Shown: positions 10,130 to 20,846 of the stretch, piece by piece | Position numbering within the stretch: the stretch's first letter is position 1 | Layout: each line of letters starts with the position of its first letter | NCBI GenBank assembly: GCA_037444775.1 | Contig: JBBILU010000011.1 | Span: forward strand, 1 to 38,504 | Direction: 5' to 3' | Source of the DNA: JBBILU01 sp037444775 | GTDB taxonomy: Bacteria; Patescibacteriota; Gracilibacteria; BD1-5; UBA6164 | DNA: 38,504 bases | The notes under the pieces: generated by a model | What the model was told of the DNA's origin: nothing | What the model saw: the letters and a program-made list of their open reading frames with translations, nothing else | Databases searched by the model: none | Position numbers and translations under genes: made by a program

Positions 10130-11353
10130 TTAAACTGACAAATCTTCTTTTTTAATTTCTTTATTTTCTTTTTTTTCTTCTACTTTTTTAGTAGTAGCTT
10201 TTTTTGCTTTTGGAGCTTTCTCTTCAGTTGAAGTTTCTCATTCTTCTTTTTTAGAACTTTTTGGAGCTTCAGTTAGAGCTTTTAAAGATAAACCAATTCT
10301 TTTCTTTTTTGGTTCAAAATTAATAATTTTAGCTTCAATTTCTTCACCAACTTTAATGAAATCTCTAATATCTTTAACAACTCCATGACTAATTTCAGAT
10401 AAATGAACTAATCATTGAATTCCTCATTCTAAATCTAAGAATGCACCAAATTGAGAAATTCTCAACACAGGAACTTTAATCACATCTCACATTTTATATT
10501 TTTGAGCTAAAATATCCCAAGGATTCTCTTTTAATCTTTTGATAGATAATGAGATTTTATCAGAATCTAAACCTATTACTTTAACTTTAACTTTCATTCA
10601 AACTTTAGCAAATTTTGAAGGATCGTTAACATGTCCCCAATCAATTTCAGATACATGGACTAATCATTCTAAACCATCAAAAGTAACGAATAATCAATAA
10701 GATAATATACCACTTACAACTCATTCAACAATATCTCATTCTTTTAATGTTCAAAGTGCTTTTCCTCTTGTTTCTTCAATTGCTGCTTTTTCAGAAAAAA
10801 TAATCTTTTTTCCAGCTTCATCAACATTTATAACTCTTACTTTGAAATCTTTTCAAACAAGACTTTCTAAATGTTCTAAAATTTTGTCTGGATCAGCTCC
10901 TTCAACTCTTGGATAATGTATAGGAGTTAATTGAGAGACAGGAATAAATCATTTTAAACCATCAATATCAACAAGTAAACCTCATTTGTTAGCTTCTGTA
11001 GGTTTAACATTAATAATTTCTGATGAATTAAAATATTTAGATAAGTTAGAAAGATTTTTGATTTGATTTGCTCTTTTTAGAGACAAAATTAATAAACCTC
11101 TTTCAACACTGTCTCAAAGTACCATAACTTCAATAACATCTCAAGTTTTTAAAGCTTGTAAATCAACAGTATTACCAATTTCTTTTTTGATTACTAATCA
11201 AGAAAATTGATTATTAACATTAACTAAAATATTTCCTTTTTCTACTTTTTCAACAGTACCAGGTATAACATCACCTTCTCTTGGGTATTTAATCTCAGGA
11301 GAAGCCTTGAATAGTTCTTCAAACAGAACTAAATCGTTATTTATAGTTGCCAT
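10130..11353 (-). CDS. rpsA: Ribosomal protein S1-like, four S1 domains
   Basis: S1 binds mRNA on the 30S subunit and matters for unstructured, leader-poor messages, which fits a genome without visible Shine-Dalgarno sequences. The 407-residue product has four OB-fold S1 repeats at roughly residues 22-95, 108-185, 203-272 and 288-358. Each shows G-x-V-x-x-V/I...G-x-(F/L)V...G-L-(V/I)H-x-S-(E/Q) signatures, e.g. GWLVHVSEIDWGH-like and GLVHLSEISHG, with TGA as Gly at several turns. A low-complexity Lys/Glu/Ala tail follows. Four repeats, not six, is usual for Gram-positive-type and CPR S1 proteins. The promoter is at 11471-11498. It heads the minus-strand translation block. Confidence 0.93.
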
Positions 11354-11470
11354 AAAGCAATTATTAATTAAAAAATAAAATAAAAACTTATTAAGTTTTG
11401 TAGTAAAAAGCTTTGTCGTAATAGGTAAACTTTCTACTTTGAACCTAATAAATTATAAAAATCGTGTAGG

Positions 11471-11498
11471 AGTATATTATATAATCGCATAAAGTCAA
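11471..11498 (-). promoter_or_regulatory. rpsA: Promoter of the rpsA block
   Basis: Minus-strand TTGACT (11498-11493), a 16-base spacer, then TATACT (11476-11471). The predicted start leaves a leader of about 110 bases before the ATG at 11353. The -35 is part of an inverted repeat with the divergent promoter: ATAAAGTCAAAA (11489-11500) faces TTTTGACTTTAT (11523-11534). Confidence 0.65.
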
Positions 11499-11524
11499 AA
11501 AAATTTTTAAATTTGAAAAAACTT

Positions 11525-11551
11525 TTGACTTTATTTATTTTTTACTATACT
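11525..11551 (+). promoter_or_regulatory. Promoter of the ThDP-enzyme/aldehyde-dehydrogenase operon
   Basis: TTGACT (11525-11530) and TATACT (11546-11551) are 15 bases apart. The -10 box lies inside a perfect 21-bp inverted repeat (11530-11574), so repressor binding there would block transcription. Confidence 0.5.
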
Positions 11552-11574
11552 TAGTATAGTAAAAAATAAATAAA
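11530..11574. promoter_or_regulatory. Perfect 21-bp inverted repeat, candidate operator
   Basis: The left arm 11530-11550 (ending TTTACTATAC) and the right arm 11554-11574 (beginning GTATAGTAAA) are exact complements around TTA. It overlaps the plus-strand -10 and ends 23 bases before the ATG at 11598. An RNA hairpin in the 5' leader is an alternative use. Confidence 0.6.
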
Positions 11575-11597
11575 ATTTAATTAAAAGAAAACAAATT

Positions 11598-13220
11598 ATG
11601 AAAGCAAGTGATATTTTTGTAAAAGTTCTTGAAAAACATTGAGTTAAAACAATTTATTGAGTTCCTTGAGAAGAAAATTTAGATTTTTTAAATTCTTTAA
11701 GAAACTCTTCCATAAATTTTATAATTACAAGAAATGAACAAACAGCTGTATTTATGGCAGCAACTGAATGAAGATTAACATGAAAAATTTGAGTAGCTCT
11801 TGCTACACTTTGACCTTGAGCAACAAATATGCTAACTGGAGTTGCTTATGCAAATTTATGATGAATGCCAGTTTTGGTTATAACTTGACAAAAACCAATA
11901 AAAGCTTCTAAACAATGACAATTTCAAATAATTGATGTTGTTTGAATGATGAAACCAGTTACAAAATATTCTAGAACTATAATTTCTGCTAATAATTTGC
12001 AATATAATGTTACTTCAGCTATAAAAATTGCTGAAGAAGAAAGACCTTGAGCTGTTCATCTTGAGCTTCCTGAAGATATTGCGGCTGAAGAAATTGATTT
12101 AGGAGAAGAAGAAATTTATAGTATTCCTTATTCAAGAAGATCTGAAATTGATGAAAAAATGTTGAAACTTTTAGTTTGAGAAATTTCAAATGCAAAAACT
12201 CCAGTAATTTTGGTTTGAGCTTGAGCAAATAGAAAAAGAATTAGTAAATATTTAACAGAATTTATAAAAAAATATAATTTTCCATATTTTACAAGTCAAA
12301 TGTGAAGATGAGTTGTAAATTGATGTCATAATAATTATCTTGGAACGGCTGCTCTAACAAGTTGAGATTACATTCATGAAGCTCTAAAAGAAACAGATTT
12401 AATAATTTCTGTTTGATATGATAATATTGAAAAACCTACAAATTTGATAAAAAATTGAAAAACTAGATTAGTTCATGTTGATTTTACTTCTTCAATTATA
12501 GATTTTGTTTATCGTCCTGATTTGGAGGTAATTTGAGATATTTGAAATACTTTTTGGAGATTGTGTGAAGCTGAAATAAATTCATCAAACTGGAATTTTG
12601 AAAAAATTTATGAAAAGTGAAATTATGCAAAAAAGATGATAACTCAAAATCTTTCTTTGGAAGATTATAATTCTGTTATGATGCCAAGAAGGCTTGTTGT
12701 AGAATTAAGAAAAGCTTTGTGAAAAGAAGATATTTTGACTTTGGATAATTGACTTTATAAAGTTTGGATTGCTAGAAATTATTCCACAAATGCACCAAAT
12801 ACTCTACTTTTGGATAATGCTTTGGCTACAATGTGAGCTTGACTTTCAAGTGCTATGGCAGCAAAAAGATTAAATCCTGACAAAAAAGTTGTTTGTGTAA
12901 CTTGAGATTGATGACTTGTTATGAATCTCTGAGATTTGGAAACTGCTGTCAGGTTAAAACTTGATTTAGTTGTTGTAATTTTAAACAATTCAAATTATTG
13001 AATGATAAGTTGGAAACAAAAAAATGCTTGATTTGAAGAATTTGGTCTTTGATTTAATAATCCAGATTTTGTAAAATTATCTGAAAGTTTTTGAGCAAAA
13101 TGATATAGAATTGAAAATAAAGAAGATTTTGCTTCAGTTTTAGAGAAGGCTTTGAATTCAAAATGATTAAATATTATTGATTTGAAATTTGAATATCCTA
13201 TTGATGGAAAAATTATTTAA
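11598..13220 (+). CDS. ThDP-dependent acetolactate-synthase-like enzyme (540 aa)
   Basis: This is a member of the pyruvate-decarboxylating ThDP family and most resembles acetolactate synthase large subunits. The N-terminal Pyr domain has VYGVPGEEN-type TIYGVPGEENLDFL and the proton-relay Glu47 in RNEQTAV. The central domain has LIISVGYDNIEKP. The C-terminal PP domain has TGDGGLVMNLGDLETA with Asp437, then about 26 residues to NNSNYGM, the GDG-x(~26)-NN ThDP/Mg motif. No regulatory small subunit (ilvN) is present, which favours a catabolic AlsS-type role or a related carboligase; the substrate cannot be fixed from sequence. It is followed after 13 bases by an aldehyde dehydrogenase, a pairing that suggests a shared 2-oxoacid/aldehyde pathway. 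Promoter and palindrome lie upstream. Confidence 0.82.
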
Positions 13221-13233
13221 TAACTTTTATTTT

Positions 13234-14598
13234 ATGGCAACTTTAAAGTCTATAAATCCTTATACAGAAGAATTAAATTGAGAATTTCCAATTTTTAGTG
13301 AGCAGGAAATGGACTTGAAAATTGATTTGGCTTATGAGACTTATTTGAAATGGAAAAAAGTTCCAAAAAGTGAGAAAAAAAATCTTTTTTTGAATTTGGC
13401 TAAATTTATTGAAGATGATATTTTAGAAATTGCAAAATTACAAACTATAGAAATGTGAATGCTTTACAAAGAATCCGTTGAATGACTAAAGTGAACAGTT
13501 TCTTTAATCAGATGGTTTAGTGAAAATTTTGAAGAAATTTTGAAAGAAGAAGAGTTTGAAACTATGTGAATGAAAGTAAAAAGTCAGTATGATCCAATTT
13601 GAGTAATTTTTTGAATTGCTCCTCGGAATTTGCCGTATAATCAAGTTTTGAGAGCAGCAGTTCCAAATATTTTAGCTTGAAATACTACTGTTTACAAACA
13701 TTCTTCAAATGTTCCAATGATTGCAATGAAAATAGAAGAATTATTTTTGAAAGCAGGTTTTCCAGTTTGAATTTATACAAATTTTCCTATACCATCAAGT
13801 CTTAGTGAAAAAGTTTTAGCAAACAAAAAAATTGTTTGAGTTAATTTGACAGGTTCAGAAAATGCTTGAAAAGCTGTTTGATCTTTGGCTTGATTTAATA
13901 TAAAACCTTCAGTTTTAGAATTAGGTTGAAATGATGCTTTTGTTGTTTGTAATACTTCTAATTTGGATTCTATTGTAGATTTTGCAATTCTGTGAAGGAT
14001 GAGAAATTGATGACAAACTTGTAATTCTTCAAAAAGATTTATAGTTTTGGAAAAGTATTATGATGAATTTTGTGAAAAAATTGCTAATAAAATGTCAAAA
14101 CTTGTCGTTTGAGACCCAATGGATGAGAAAACTCAAGTTCAACCTTTAGTTTCAAAACAAGCACTTTTAGAAATTCAAGAGCAAGTTTCTAAATCTGTAG
14201 ATTCTTGAGCAAAATTATTAACTTGATGAAAAATTATTGATAGAAAATGATTTTTCTTTGAACCAACAGTTTTGGCTGATGTAAAACCTTGAGTTTTTAG
14301 TTATGATGAAGAAATTTTTTGACCAGTTGCATCTGTTATAAAATCAAATTCTTTAGAAGAATCTATAAAAATAGCAAATGATTCTAGTTTTTGATTATCT
14401 GCTTGTGTTTTTTGAGATAACAAAAAAGAAATTTTAGAAGTTGCTTCTGAAATAGAGGCTGGAATGATTTTTTTAAATAAAACTGCAGCTTCAAAAGCTA
14501 GTTTGCCTTTTGGTTGAGTGAAAAAAAGTTGATATTGAAAGGAAAATTGAGAAGAGGGATTAAAAGTTTTTACAAATAAAAAAGTTATTATTTTGTAA
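13234..14598 (+). CDS. NAD(P)-dependent aldehyde dehydrogenase family protein (454 aa)
   Basis: It oxidises an aldehyde to the acid and is closest in pattern to succinate-semialdehyde-type dehydrogenases of short length. Landmarks are GIAP-x-NLPYNQVLRAAVP near residues 127-145, the LAGNTTVYKHSS cofactor-binding block, NLTGSENAGKAVG, the general base in LELGGNDAFVV, the nucleophile in GQTCNSSKRFIV, and EEIFGPVA and FGGVKKSGYGKE near the end. The family motif PWNFP is encoded here with CGG (13624-13626, residue 131) in place of the Trp codon. This is one of the best pieces of evidence that CGG is Trp. It is the second gene of a two-gene operon and is closed by the terminator at 14641. The natural aldehyde is unknown. 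Confidence 0.92.
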
Positions 14599-14640
14599 AA
14601 AGCTGTATTAAATATTGAAGTGTATATATAAAAGTTTTAT

Positions 14641-14666
14641 AGTCTAATTGACATTAGGCTTTTTTT
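14641..14666 (+). terminator. Intrinsic terminator after the aldehyde dehydrogenase
   Basis: AGTCTAAT (14641-14648), loop TGAC, ATTAGGCT (14653-14660), then a T tract. The next operon's -35 box starts inside this hairpin. Confidence 0.75.
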
Positions 14667-14674
14667 CATATAAT
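14648..14674 (+). promoter_or_regulatory. Promoter of the restriction-modification gene
   Basis: TTGACA (14648-14653), a 15-base spacer and TATAAT (14669-14674) are both consensus. The -35 lies in the loop and 3' arm of the preceding terminator, a very compact arrangement. The start codon at 14702 follows about 20 bases after the expected transcription start. Confidence 0.6.
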
Positions 14675-14701
14675 GATTGCATTAAAAAATAAAAAAAATG
14701 T

Positions 14702-17700
14702 ATGAAAAAAGAATTTTTACTTCATCTTTGATTTACTTTAAAAGATAATTCTAAATGAGTTTATTTTAAAAAATATCATGATAATACAATTATAGAAGTT
14801 GATTTTGAGAATCAAACAATTTATTTTGGTTGAAAAATCAAAATTTATGATAAAAGTTTTCAAAAAATGACAAAGCCAGAAGATTGGGTTGTTTTTGAGT
14901 GTGTTAATAGATTACTTGAAAAGTGATATAAATCAGAAGATATTTTGCTTGAAAAAGTTTATCCTACTGGAAGATGAACAAGTTGAAGATTAGATATTTT
15001 GGTTAAGAAAGAAGATAAGGCTTTTTTAATGGTTGAATGTAAGACTTGGGGGTGAGAATTTGAAAAAGAATTTAAAAATATGCAAAAAAGTGAAAAAAAT
15101 CAACTTTTTACATATTTTCAACAAGATAGAAATGCAGAATTTCTAATTTTGTATACTTCAAATTTTGATTGAAAAGAAATTGAGTATAAAAATGAAATAG
15201 TAAAAATTGAAGAAAGTTATAGAGAAACTTCAAATGTAGAAGATTTTTATAATAGATGGAATAAATTAACAAAAGATAATTGAGTTTTTGATAATTGGGT
15301 TTTAGCTTATAATTTTGAATCAAAAGCTTTAGTTTATAATAAATTAGAAGATATTAAAGAAAGTGATGCTTCAATTATATTCAATAGATTTTTAGAAATT
15401 TTAAGACATAATACAGTATCAGATAAGCCAAATGCATTTAATAAGATGTTTACACTTTTTTTATGTAAAATTTATGATGAACTTGATAAACAATGAACAA
15501 ATAAAGAATTAGAGTTTCAATGGATTGAGTGAAAAGATGATAATATAAGCTTTCAAAAAAAGTTGACAGATTTATATAAAAAATGAATGGATGAATTTTT
15601 GAAAAAGCAAGTTACTGATTTTTCTGATGAAGATTTTGAAAAACAATTTTGAGGTTTGATATCTGATCAAAAGGAAAAACAAAAATTACTAAATCATATA
15701 ACAAAATTAAGACTACAAAAAAATAATGAATTTGCTATAAAAGAAGTTTTTGATGATGAGTCTTTTGAAGAGAATGCAAAAGTTTTAAAAGAAATAGTTG
15801 AGCTTTTACAAAATTATAAATTTAGATATTCAAAAAAACAACCATTTTTATGAGATTTTTTCGAGCTTCTTTTAACAACTTGATTAAAACAAGAAGCATG
15901 ACAATTTTTTACTCCAGTTCCAATTGCAAGATTTATTTGTAAATCAATACCAATTGAAAAAATAATTGATGAAAAACTTAATTCATGAGAAAATCATGAT
16001 ATTTTACCTTCTGTTATAGACTATGCTGCTTGAAGTGGACACTTTATTATTGAGTCAATGGAAGAAGTCCAAAATATAATAAATAAAAAAAATGTTGATA
16101 ATTATAATTCAAATATAAAAAAACAATTTTGAATTTGGAAATTAGATCCATATCTTTGGGCTAAAGATTACACTTATTGAATAGAAAAAGATTATAGACT
16201 TGTTAGAACTTCTAAAGTTGGTTGTTATCTTCATTGAGATTGAATTGCTACAGTAATTCATGGTGATTGACTTGATAGTTTTGAAAAATCTTCTGATTAT
16301 AGATGAAAATTATCAATTTCTGATAAAAATGATAAACAAGAAAATGCTCAATTTGATTTAGTTTTATCAAATCCTCCTTATTCAGTTTCTGCTTTTAAAT
16401 GAAATTTAAAAAAAGAGAATGCAGAGAAAGATTTTGCATTGTTTAATTCTCTAACAGATAATAGTTCAGAAATAGAAGCTTTATTTATAGAAAGAACAAA
16501 ACAACTTTTAAAAGAATGATGAATTGCATCTATTATTTTGCCGAGTTCAATTTTAAGTAATACTTGAATTTATACAAAAGCAAGAGAAATTTTGCTGAAA
16601 AACTTTGAAATAATCTCAATAGTTTCTTTGGGGTCAAATACTTTTATGGCAACTTGAACCAATACAGTTATCTTGTTTATGAGAAAAAGAAATAAGTTTT
16701 TTGCAAATAATTTAGAAAAACAAATTTCAAATTTATTTAAAAATTTAAGTGATGTTTCATTAAATAATATAGAAAATGTTTTTTCAAAATATGTAAACTA
16801 TGTTTGGGAATGACTTAATTTTGAAGATTATAAAAGTATTATTTTAAAAAGTCCAAATGACAAAGCTATAAATCACGAAATATTTAAAGAATATTCTAAA
16901 AAATTAAAAATTGCTAAAAATGCAGATTTATTTGAAGAAATTATAAATATAGAAAAAGAAAAATTTTTATACTTTGTTTTAACTTACAATCAAAATTTAG
17001 TTTTGGTTAAATCTTGAGAGAAACAAGCTGAAAAAGAATTTTTAGGTTATGAATTTAGTTTTAGAAAATGAAGTGAGTGAATTCATCCTATTCAATGATG
17101 AAAACTTATTGATGAATGCACAAAACTTTTTGATCCTGAAACTCTAGATAATCCTAAAAAAGTTTCAACTTATATTTATAAAGCATTTTTCTGAGATTTC
17201 AAAAATGAAATTTCAGAAACTCTAAAAGAACATATTTTTAGAACAAGACTTGTTGATTTACTTACTTTTGACAGAGTTGATTTTGAAAAAAGTATTTCTA
17301 CAAATATTAAAAAAAAAATTAGTATTTGAAAATATCCAAATATAAAACTTTGAGAAATTTGTGAAGTAAAAATTTGATGAACTCCTGATAGATCAAATTA
17401 TGAATATTGGGAAAATTGAAACAATAGTTGGGTTTCAATTTCTGAAATGAGTTGAAATATTATAAATGAAACAAAGGAAAATATAACTGATTTATGAGTT
17501 AAAAAATCAAATGTAAAACTTATAAATGCCTGAACTACACTTTTAAGTTTTAAATTAAGTATTTGAAAAACTGCAATAGCTTGAAAAAATCTTTATACAA
17601 ATGAAGCAATAGCTTGACTTTGTCTTGAAAATGAAGAAAAAGTTTTAAATAAATATTTGTTTGATTTGTTTAATTCAAAATTTATTGATTTAGAAAAGTG

Positions 17701-18397
17701 ATGATTTAATGCTTTTTGAAAAAGTTTAAATAGTGAATTTTTAAGAAATGAAGTTAAAATTCCTCTTCCTCCCATTGATATCCAGCAAAAAATAGTTGAT
17801 GAAATAGAAGTTTTAGAAAAAGAAGAACAAGAAAAAAAGCAAAAAGTTGAAGTTTTAAAAAGTGAAATTGAAAAAATAGTTTGATGAAACACAAATTTTA
17901 TTGAATTATGAGAAATTGCAGAAATTAAAAAATGAACTTCAATAACTAAAGCAAAAACTATTTCTTGAAATATTCCAGTTATAGCTTGATGAAAAGAACC
18001 AGCTTATTTTCATAATAAAGCAAATAGAAATTGAAATATAATAACAGTAAGTGCTTCTTGAGCTAATTCTTGATTTGTTAGTTATTTTGAAAACCCCATT
18101 TTCGCTTCAGACTGTAATACTATAAATTCAAAAGATGAAAATGTAATTTCAACTAAACTTATTTTTAATTTTTTAAAAATACAACAAGATAAAATTTATT
18201 TATTGCAAAGATGACAAGCTCAACCACATGTCTATTGAGAAGATTTAGCAAAAGTTAAAATCCCTCTTCCTCCTCTTGATATTCAAAAACAAATCGTTTC
18301 TCAAATTGAAATTTTAGAAAATGAGATTGAAATTTTAGAAGATGATTTAAAACAAATTCCAGAAAAGAAAAAAGAAGTCTTAAAAAATTATTTATAA
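14702..18397 (+). CDS. Single-chain restriction-modification-specificity enzyme (Type IIG/IIB-like, 1231 aa)
   Basis: One polypeptide carries all three activities. Residues about 60-200 form a PD-(D/E)XK nuclease (GRLDILV with Asp98, then VECK with Glu112 and Lys114). A long helical connector leads to an N6-adenine methyltransferase resembling HsdM: QEAGQFFTP near residue 400, SAM motif I DYAAGSGHF (440-448), catalytic NPPY (557-560). Two HsdS-type target-recognition domains follow, about 869-1020 and 1066-1190, each opening with a K-L/E-LGEI..IKKG-like element, closing with the KIPLPP-x-(D)IQ-x-(K)-IV motif, and followed by a coiled-coil Glu/Lys segment. There is no helicase domain, so it is not Type I HsdR. 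The architecture and length match single-chain Type IIB enzymes such as AloI, which bind a bipartite site and cut on both sides. The specificity is unknown. Confidence 0.85.
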
Positions 18398-18407
18398 TTA
18401 ATAATTT

Positions 18408-18680
18408 ATGAAAAAGTTATATAATTTAAAAATTGGAATAAATAATTTTACTTGTAATTGAATTAAGCAAATAAAAGAAACTTTACAAAAAGAGTTGAAA
18501 AACATTTATTCTATAAAAGATTTAAAAAGGGCAATTTGATTGTATGGTTTGGATGTAAAAACAGCCTTTTGGGGAACTCTTGAAAGAACTAATTTTGAAA
18601 AAATGTATTTTGAAAATAACAAAAATATTTGAATTTGTATACAAAATAACCATAAAAATCATGAAAAAACTACCATTTAA
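18408..18680 (+). CDS. Small protein of unknown function upstream of dapF (90 aa)
   Basis: I do not recognise this protein. It is basic, mixed alpha/beta in composition, begins MKKLYNLKIGINNFTCNGIK, has a helix-like segment KQIKETLQKELKNIYSIKDLK and ends in a His/Asn-rich tail (NNHKNHEKTTI). There is no signal peptide or membrane segment. It starts 10 bases after the restriction gene and its last 20 bases overlap the first codons of dapF in another frame, so it is probably translated as part of the same transcript. Four TGA codons are read as Gly. Confidence 0.6.
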
Positions 18681-19509
18681 AAAAATGCATTGAATAGGGA
18701 ATGATTTTATAATGATTAATTCTAAAGATTTAGAAAAATTAGAAATAAAGCTTGATACAAATTTTATTCAAAAAATTTGTAATAGAAATTTCTGAATTTG
18801 AAGTGATTGATTAATAATTCTTGAAAAATCAGAAATAGCAGATTTTAGATATAGAATGTATAATCCTGATTCTAGTGAAGCTGAAATGTGTTGAAATTGA
18901 ATTAGATGTTTTATGAAATATTTACTAGAAGAAAATATAACAAATAAACAAAAAGTCTCCGTTGAAACCTGAGCTTGAATTCTTTTTTTAGAAATAGAAT
19001 GAGAAAATGTATTAGTTGATATGTGAAGACCTAGTATTTTAGAAGAAAAAATTTGAATTTGATTAGGAAAAAAACAATCTTGAATTATAAAATCAGCTTG
19101 AAGAGATTTTGAATATTTTTCAGTGAGTATGTGAAATCCACATGCTGTAATTTTTCTTGATGAGGATTTACAAAAATTTGACTTAAATAAATATTGAGCT
19201 CCTATAGAATGTAATAGAGAATATTTTGTAAATAAAGTTAATGTTGAATTTATAGAAATTTTGAGTAAAACTGAAATTAATTTTAGAGTTTATGAAAGAT
19301 GAGCTTGAGAAACTCTTGCTTGTTGAACAGGAGCTTGTGCTTCTGTTGTGGCTTGAATACAACAATGATTTTTGAAAAATTGAGAAAATATTTTAGTTCA
19401 TCTAGCTTGATGAGATTTAGTTATTAATTGGTCTTGAGATTTTAATGATTCAGTAATTATGAAATGACCAGCAGAAAATACTTTTGAATGATTTTATTAT
19501 GTAAAGTAA
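18661..19509 (+). CDS. dapF: Diaminopimelate epimerase
   Basis: It converts LL- to meso-diaminopimelate, the precursor of lysine and of the peptidoglycan cross-link. The 282-residue protein shows the whole family signature: KMHGIGNDFIMI at the start, GIGSDGLIIL, YNPDSSEAEMCGNGIRC with catalytic Cys77, MGNPHAVIFLD, and ERGAGETLACGTGACAS with the second catalytic Cys221. Both catalytic cysteines, each with its following glycines (TGA or GGN), are present, so the enzyme should be active. The two halves repeat the same fold as expected. The start overlaps the preceding small gene by 20 bases and lysA follows after 6 bases. No other lysine-pathway gene is in the window. Confidence 0.97.
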
Positions 19510-19515
19510 GAAAGT

Positions 19516-20820
19516 ATGGAAAAAGAAAAATTTAATAATTTAACTGTTAAAAATATGACACAATTAGATTTTGGTTCTCCTAGATTTTTGAGTAGAGAAC
19601 AAGTAGAATATATTGAACAAAATTTTTGAAGTCCTTGTTATGTTTATAGTGAGGCAGAATTAGAAAAAACAGCTGATGAATTTTTGGCTTTTCCAAATGC
19701 TTTTTGAAAAGATGTTAGATTTGCAATGAAAGCTAATTCTCAAATAAATATTTTGAAAATATTTAAAAATAAGTGAATAAAAATAGATGCTAGTAGTGAA
19801 TATGAAGTTTATAGAGCTATAAATGCTTGATTTTTTCCAGAACAAATTTCCATTTCTACACAAGAATTACCTAATAATTTGAAAGATTTAATAGAAAAAA
19901 AAGTTTTTATTAATGCAACAAGTTTGCATCAAATAGAAGAAATTGGTAAAATTTTTCCTTGAACTGAAATTTGAGTTAGAATAAATCCAGGAACTTGAGA
20001 TTGAGCATTTAAGGCAATTTCTACTTGATGAACAACTTCTTGATTTGGAATTTGGCACGAAAAAATTTCAGAAATTCAGGAATTAGCAAAAAAGTATAAA
20101 TTAAAAATTGTAAAAATTCATATTCATATTTGAAGTGAGAACACTCCAGAATGATGGGTAAATTCAGCTAATTTATGACTTGAAATAGTTGAAAAGTTTG
20201 AACAAGTTACAACTCTTGATATGTGAGGAGGTTTTAAAATGGCAATTATGCCTTATGAGAAAAAAGCAGATTTACAAGAAATTTGAAAAGCAGTAGCTGA
20301 AAAGTTTGAAGAATTTTATAAAAAAACTTGAAGAAAAATTCATTTAGAAGTAGAACCTTGAAAATATTTAGTAATAAATTCTTGTAGTGTTATTGCAAAA
20401 GTTGCTGATATTGTTGATACTGGAAAAACTTGATATGAATTTGTTAGAATTAATTCTTGAATGACAGATATGCCAAGAGTTTCTATGTATTGAGTTCAAG
20501 AACCAATTTATATTTTAAATGATGAAATAGAAAAAAAAGAATATGTAATGATTGGTCACTGTTGCGAAAGTTGAGACATTATAACTTGTAAATTATATGA
20601 CCAAGAAACTATTGAAACAAGACTTTTAAATAAAGCTAATATTTGAGATTTGGTTGTAATTGATTGAACTTGAGCTTATAACTCAAGTATGAGTATGAAA
20701 AATTATAATTCTTTTCCAGAATCAGCTGAATTATTGCTTAGAAAAGATGGAAGTATAGTTGAAATTAGAAAAAGAGAAGCTCTAGAAGAAATTTGGAGAA
20801 ATGAAATTAGTGTAATTTAA
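19516..20820 (+). CDS. lysA: Diaminopimelate decarboxylase
   Basis: This PLP enzyme (alanine-racemase fold type III) makes lysine from meso-diaminopimelate. The 434 residues show FAMKANSQINILKIF with the PLP-binding Lys72, SSEYEVYRAI, HIHIGSENTPEGW, the glycine-rich phosphate loop LDMGGGFKMAIMPYE, EVEPGKYLV, and the C-terminal active-site parts GHCCESGD (substrate-binding Cys) and GTGAYNSSMSMKNYNSFPE. Some lysA/nspC relatives decarboxylate other substrates, but the E-P-G-(K/R) and C-E-S-(G/S)-D motifs and the adjacent dapF support diaminopimelate. A weak hairpin with a T tract (20820-20846) follows and also ends the converging sensor-kinase gene. Confidence 0.93.
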
Positions 20821-20846
20821 AAAAAGACAAGGAAACTCTCTTTTTT
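20820..20846. terminator. Probable bidirectional terminator between lysA and the sensor kinase
   Basis: AAAAAAGA (20820-20827) pairs with TCTTTTTT (20839-20846) around an 11-base loop containing CAAGG. It looks like a weakened version of the terminator at 23744-23771, which also starts AAAAAAGACAAGG. It overlaps both converging stop codons. Confidence 0.5.

Noticed and set aside
12019..12228. Minus-strand open frames inside the ThDP enzyme (also 12779-12988)
   Set aside because: They are antisense to a clear ThDP-enzyme gene with complete motifs and do not form a recognisable protein themselves.
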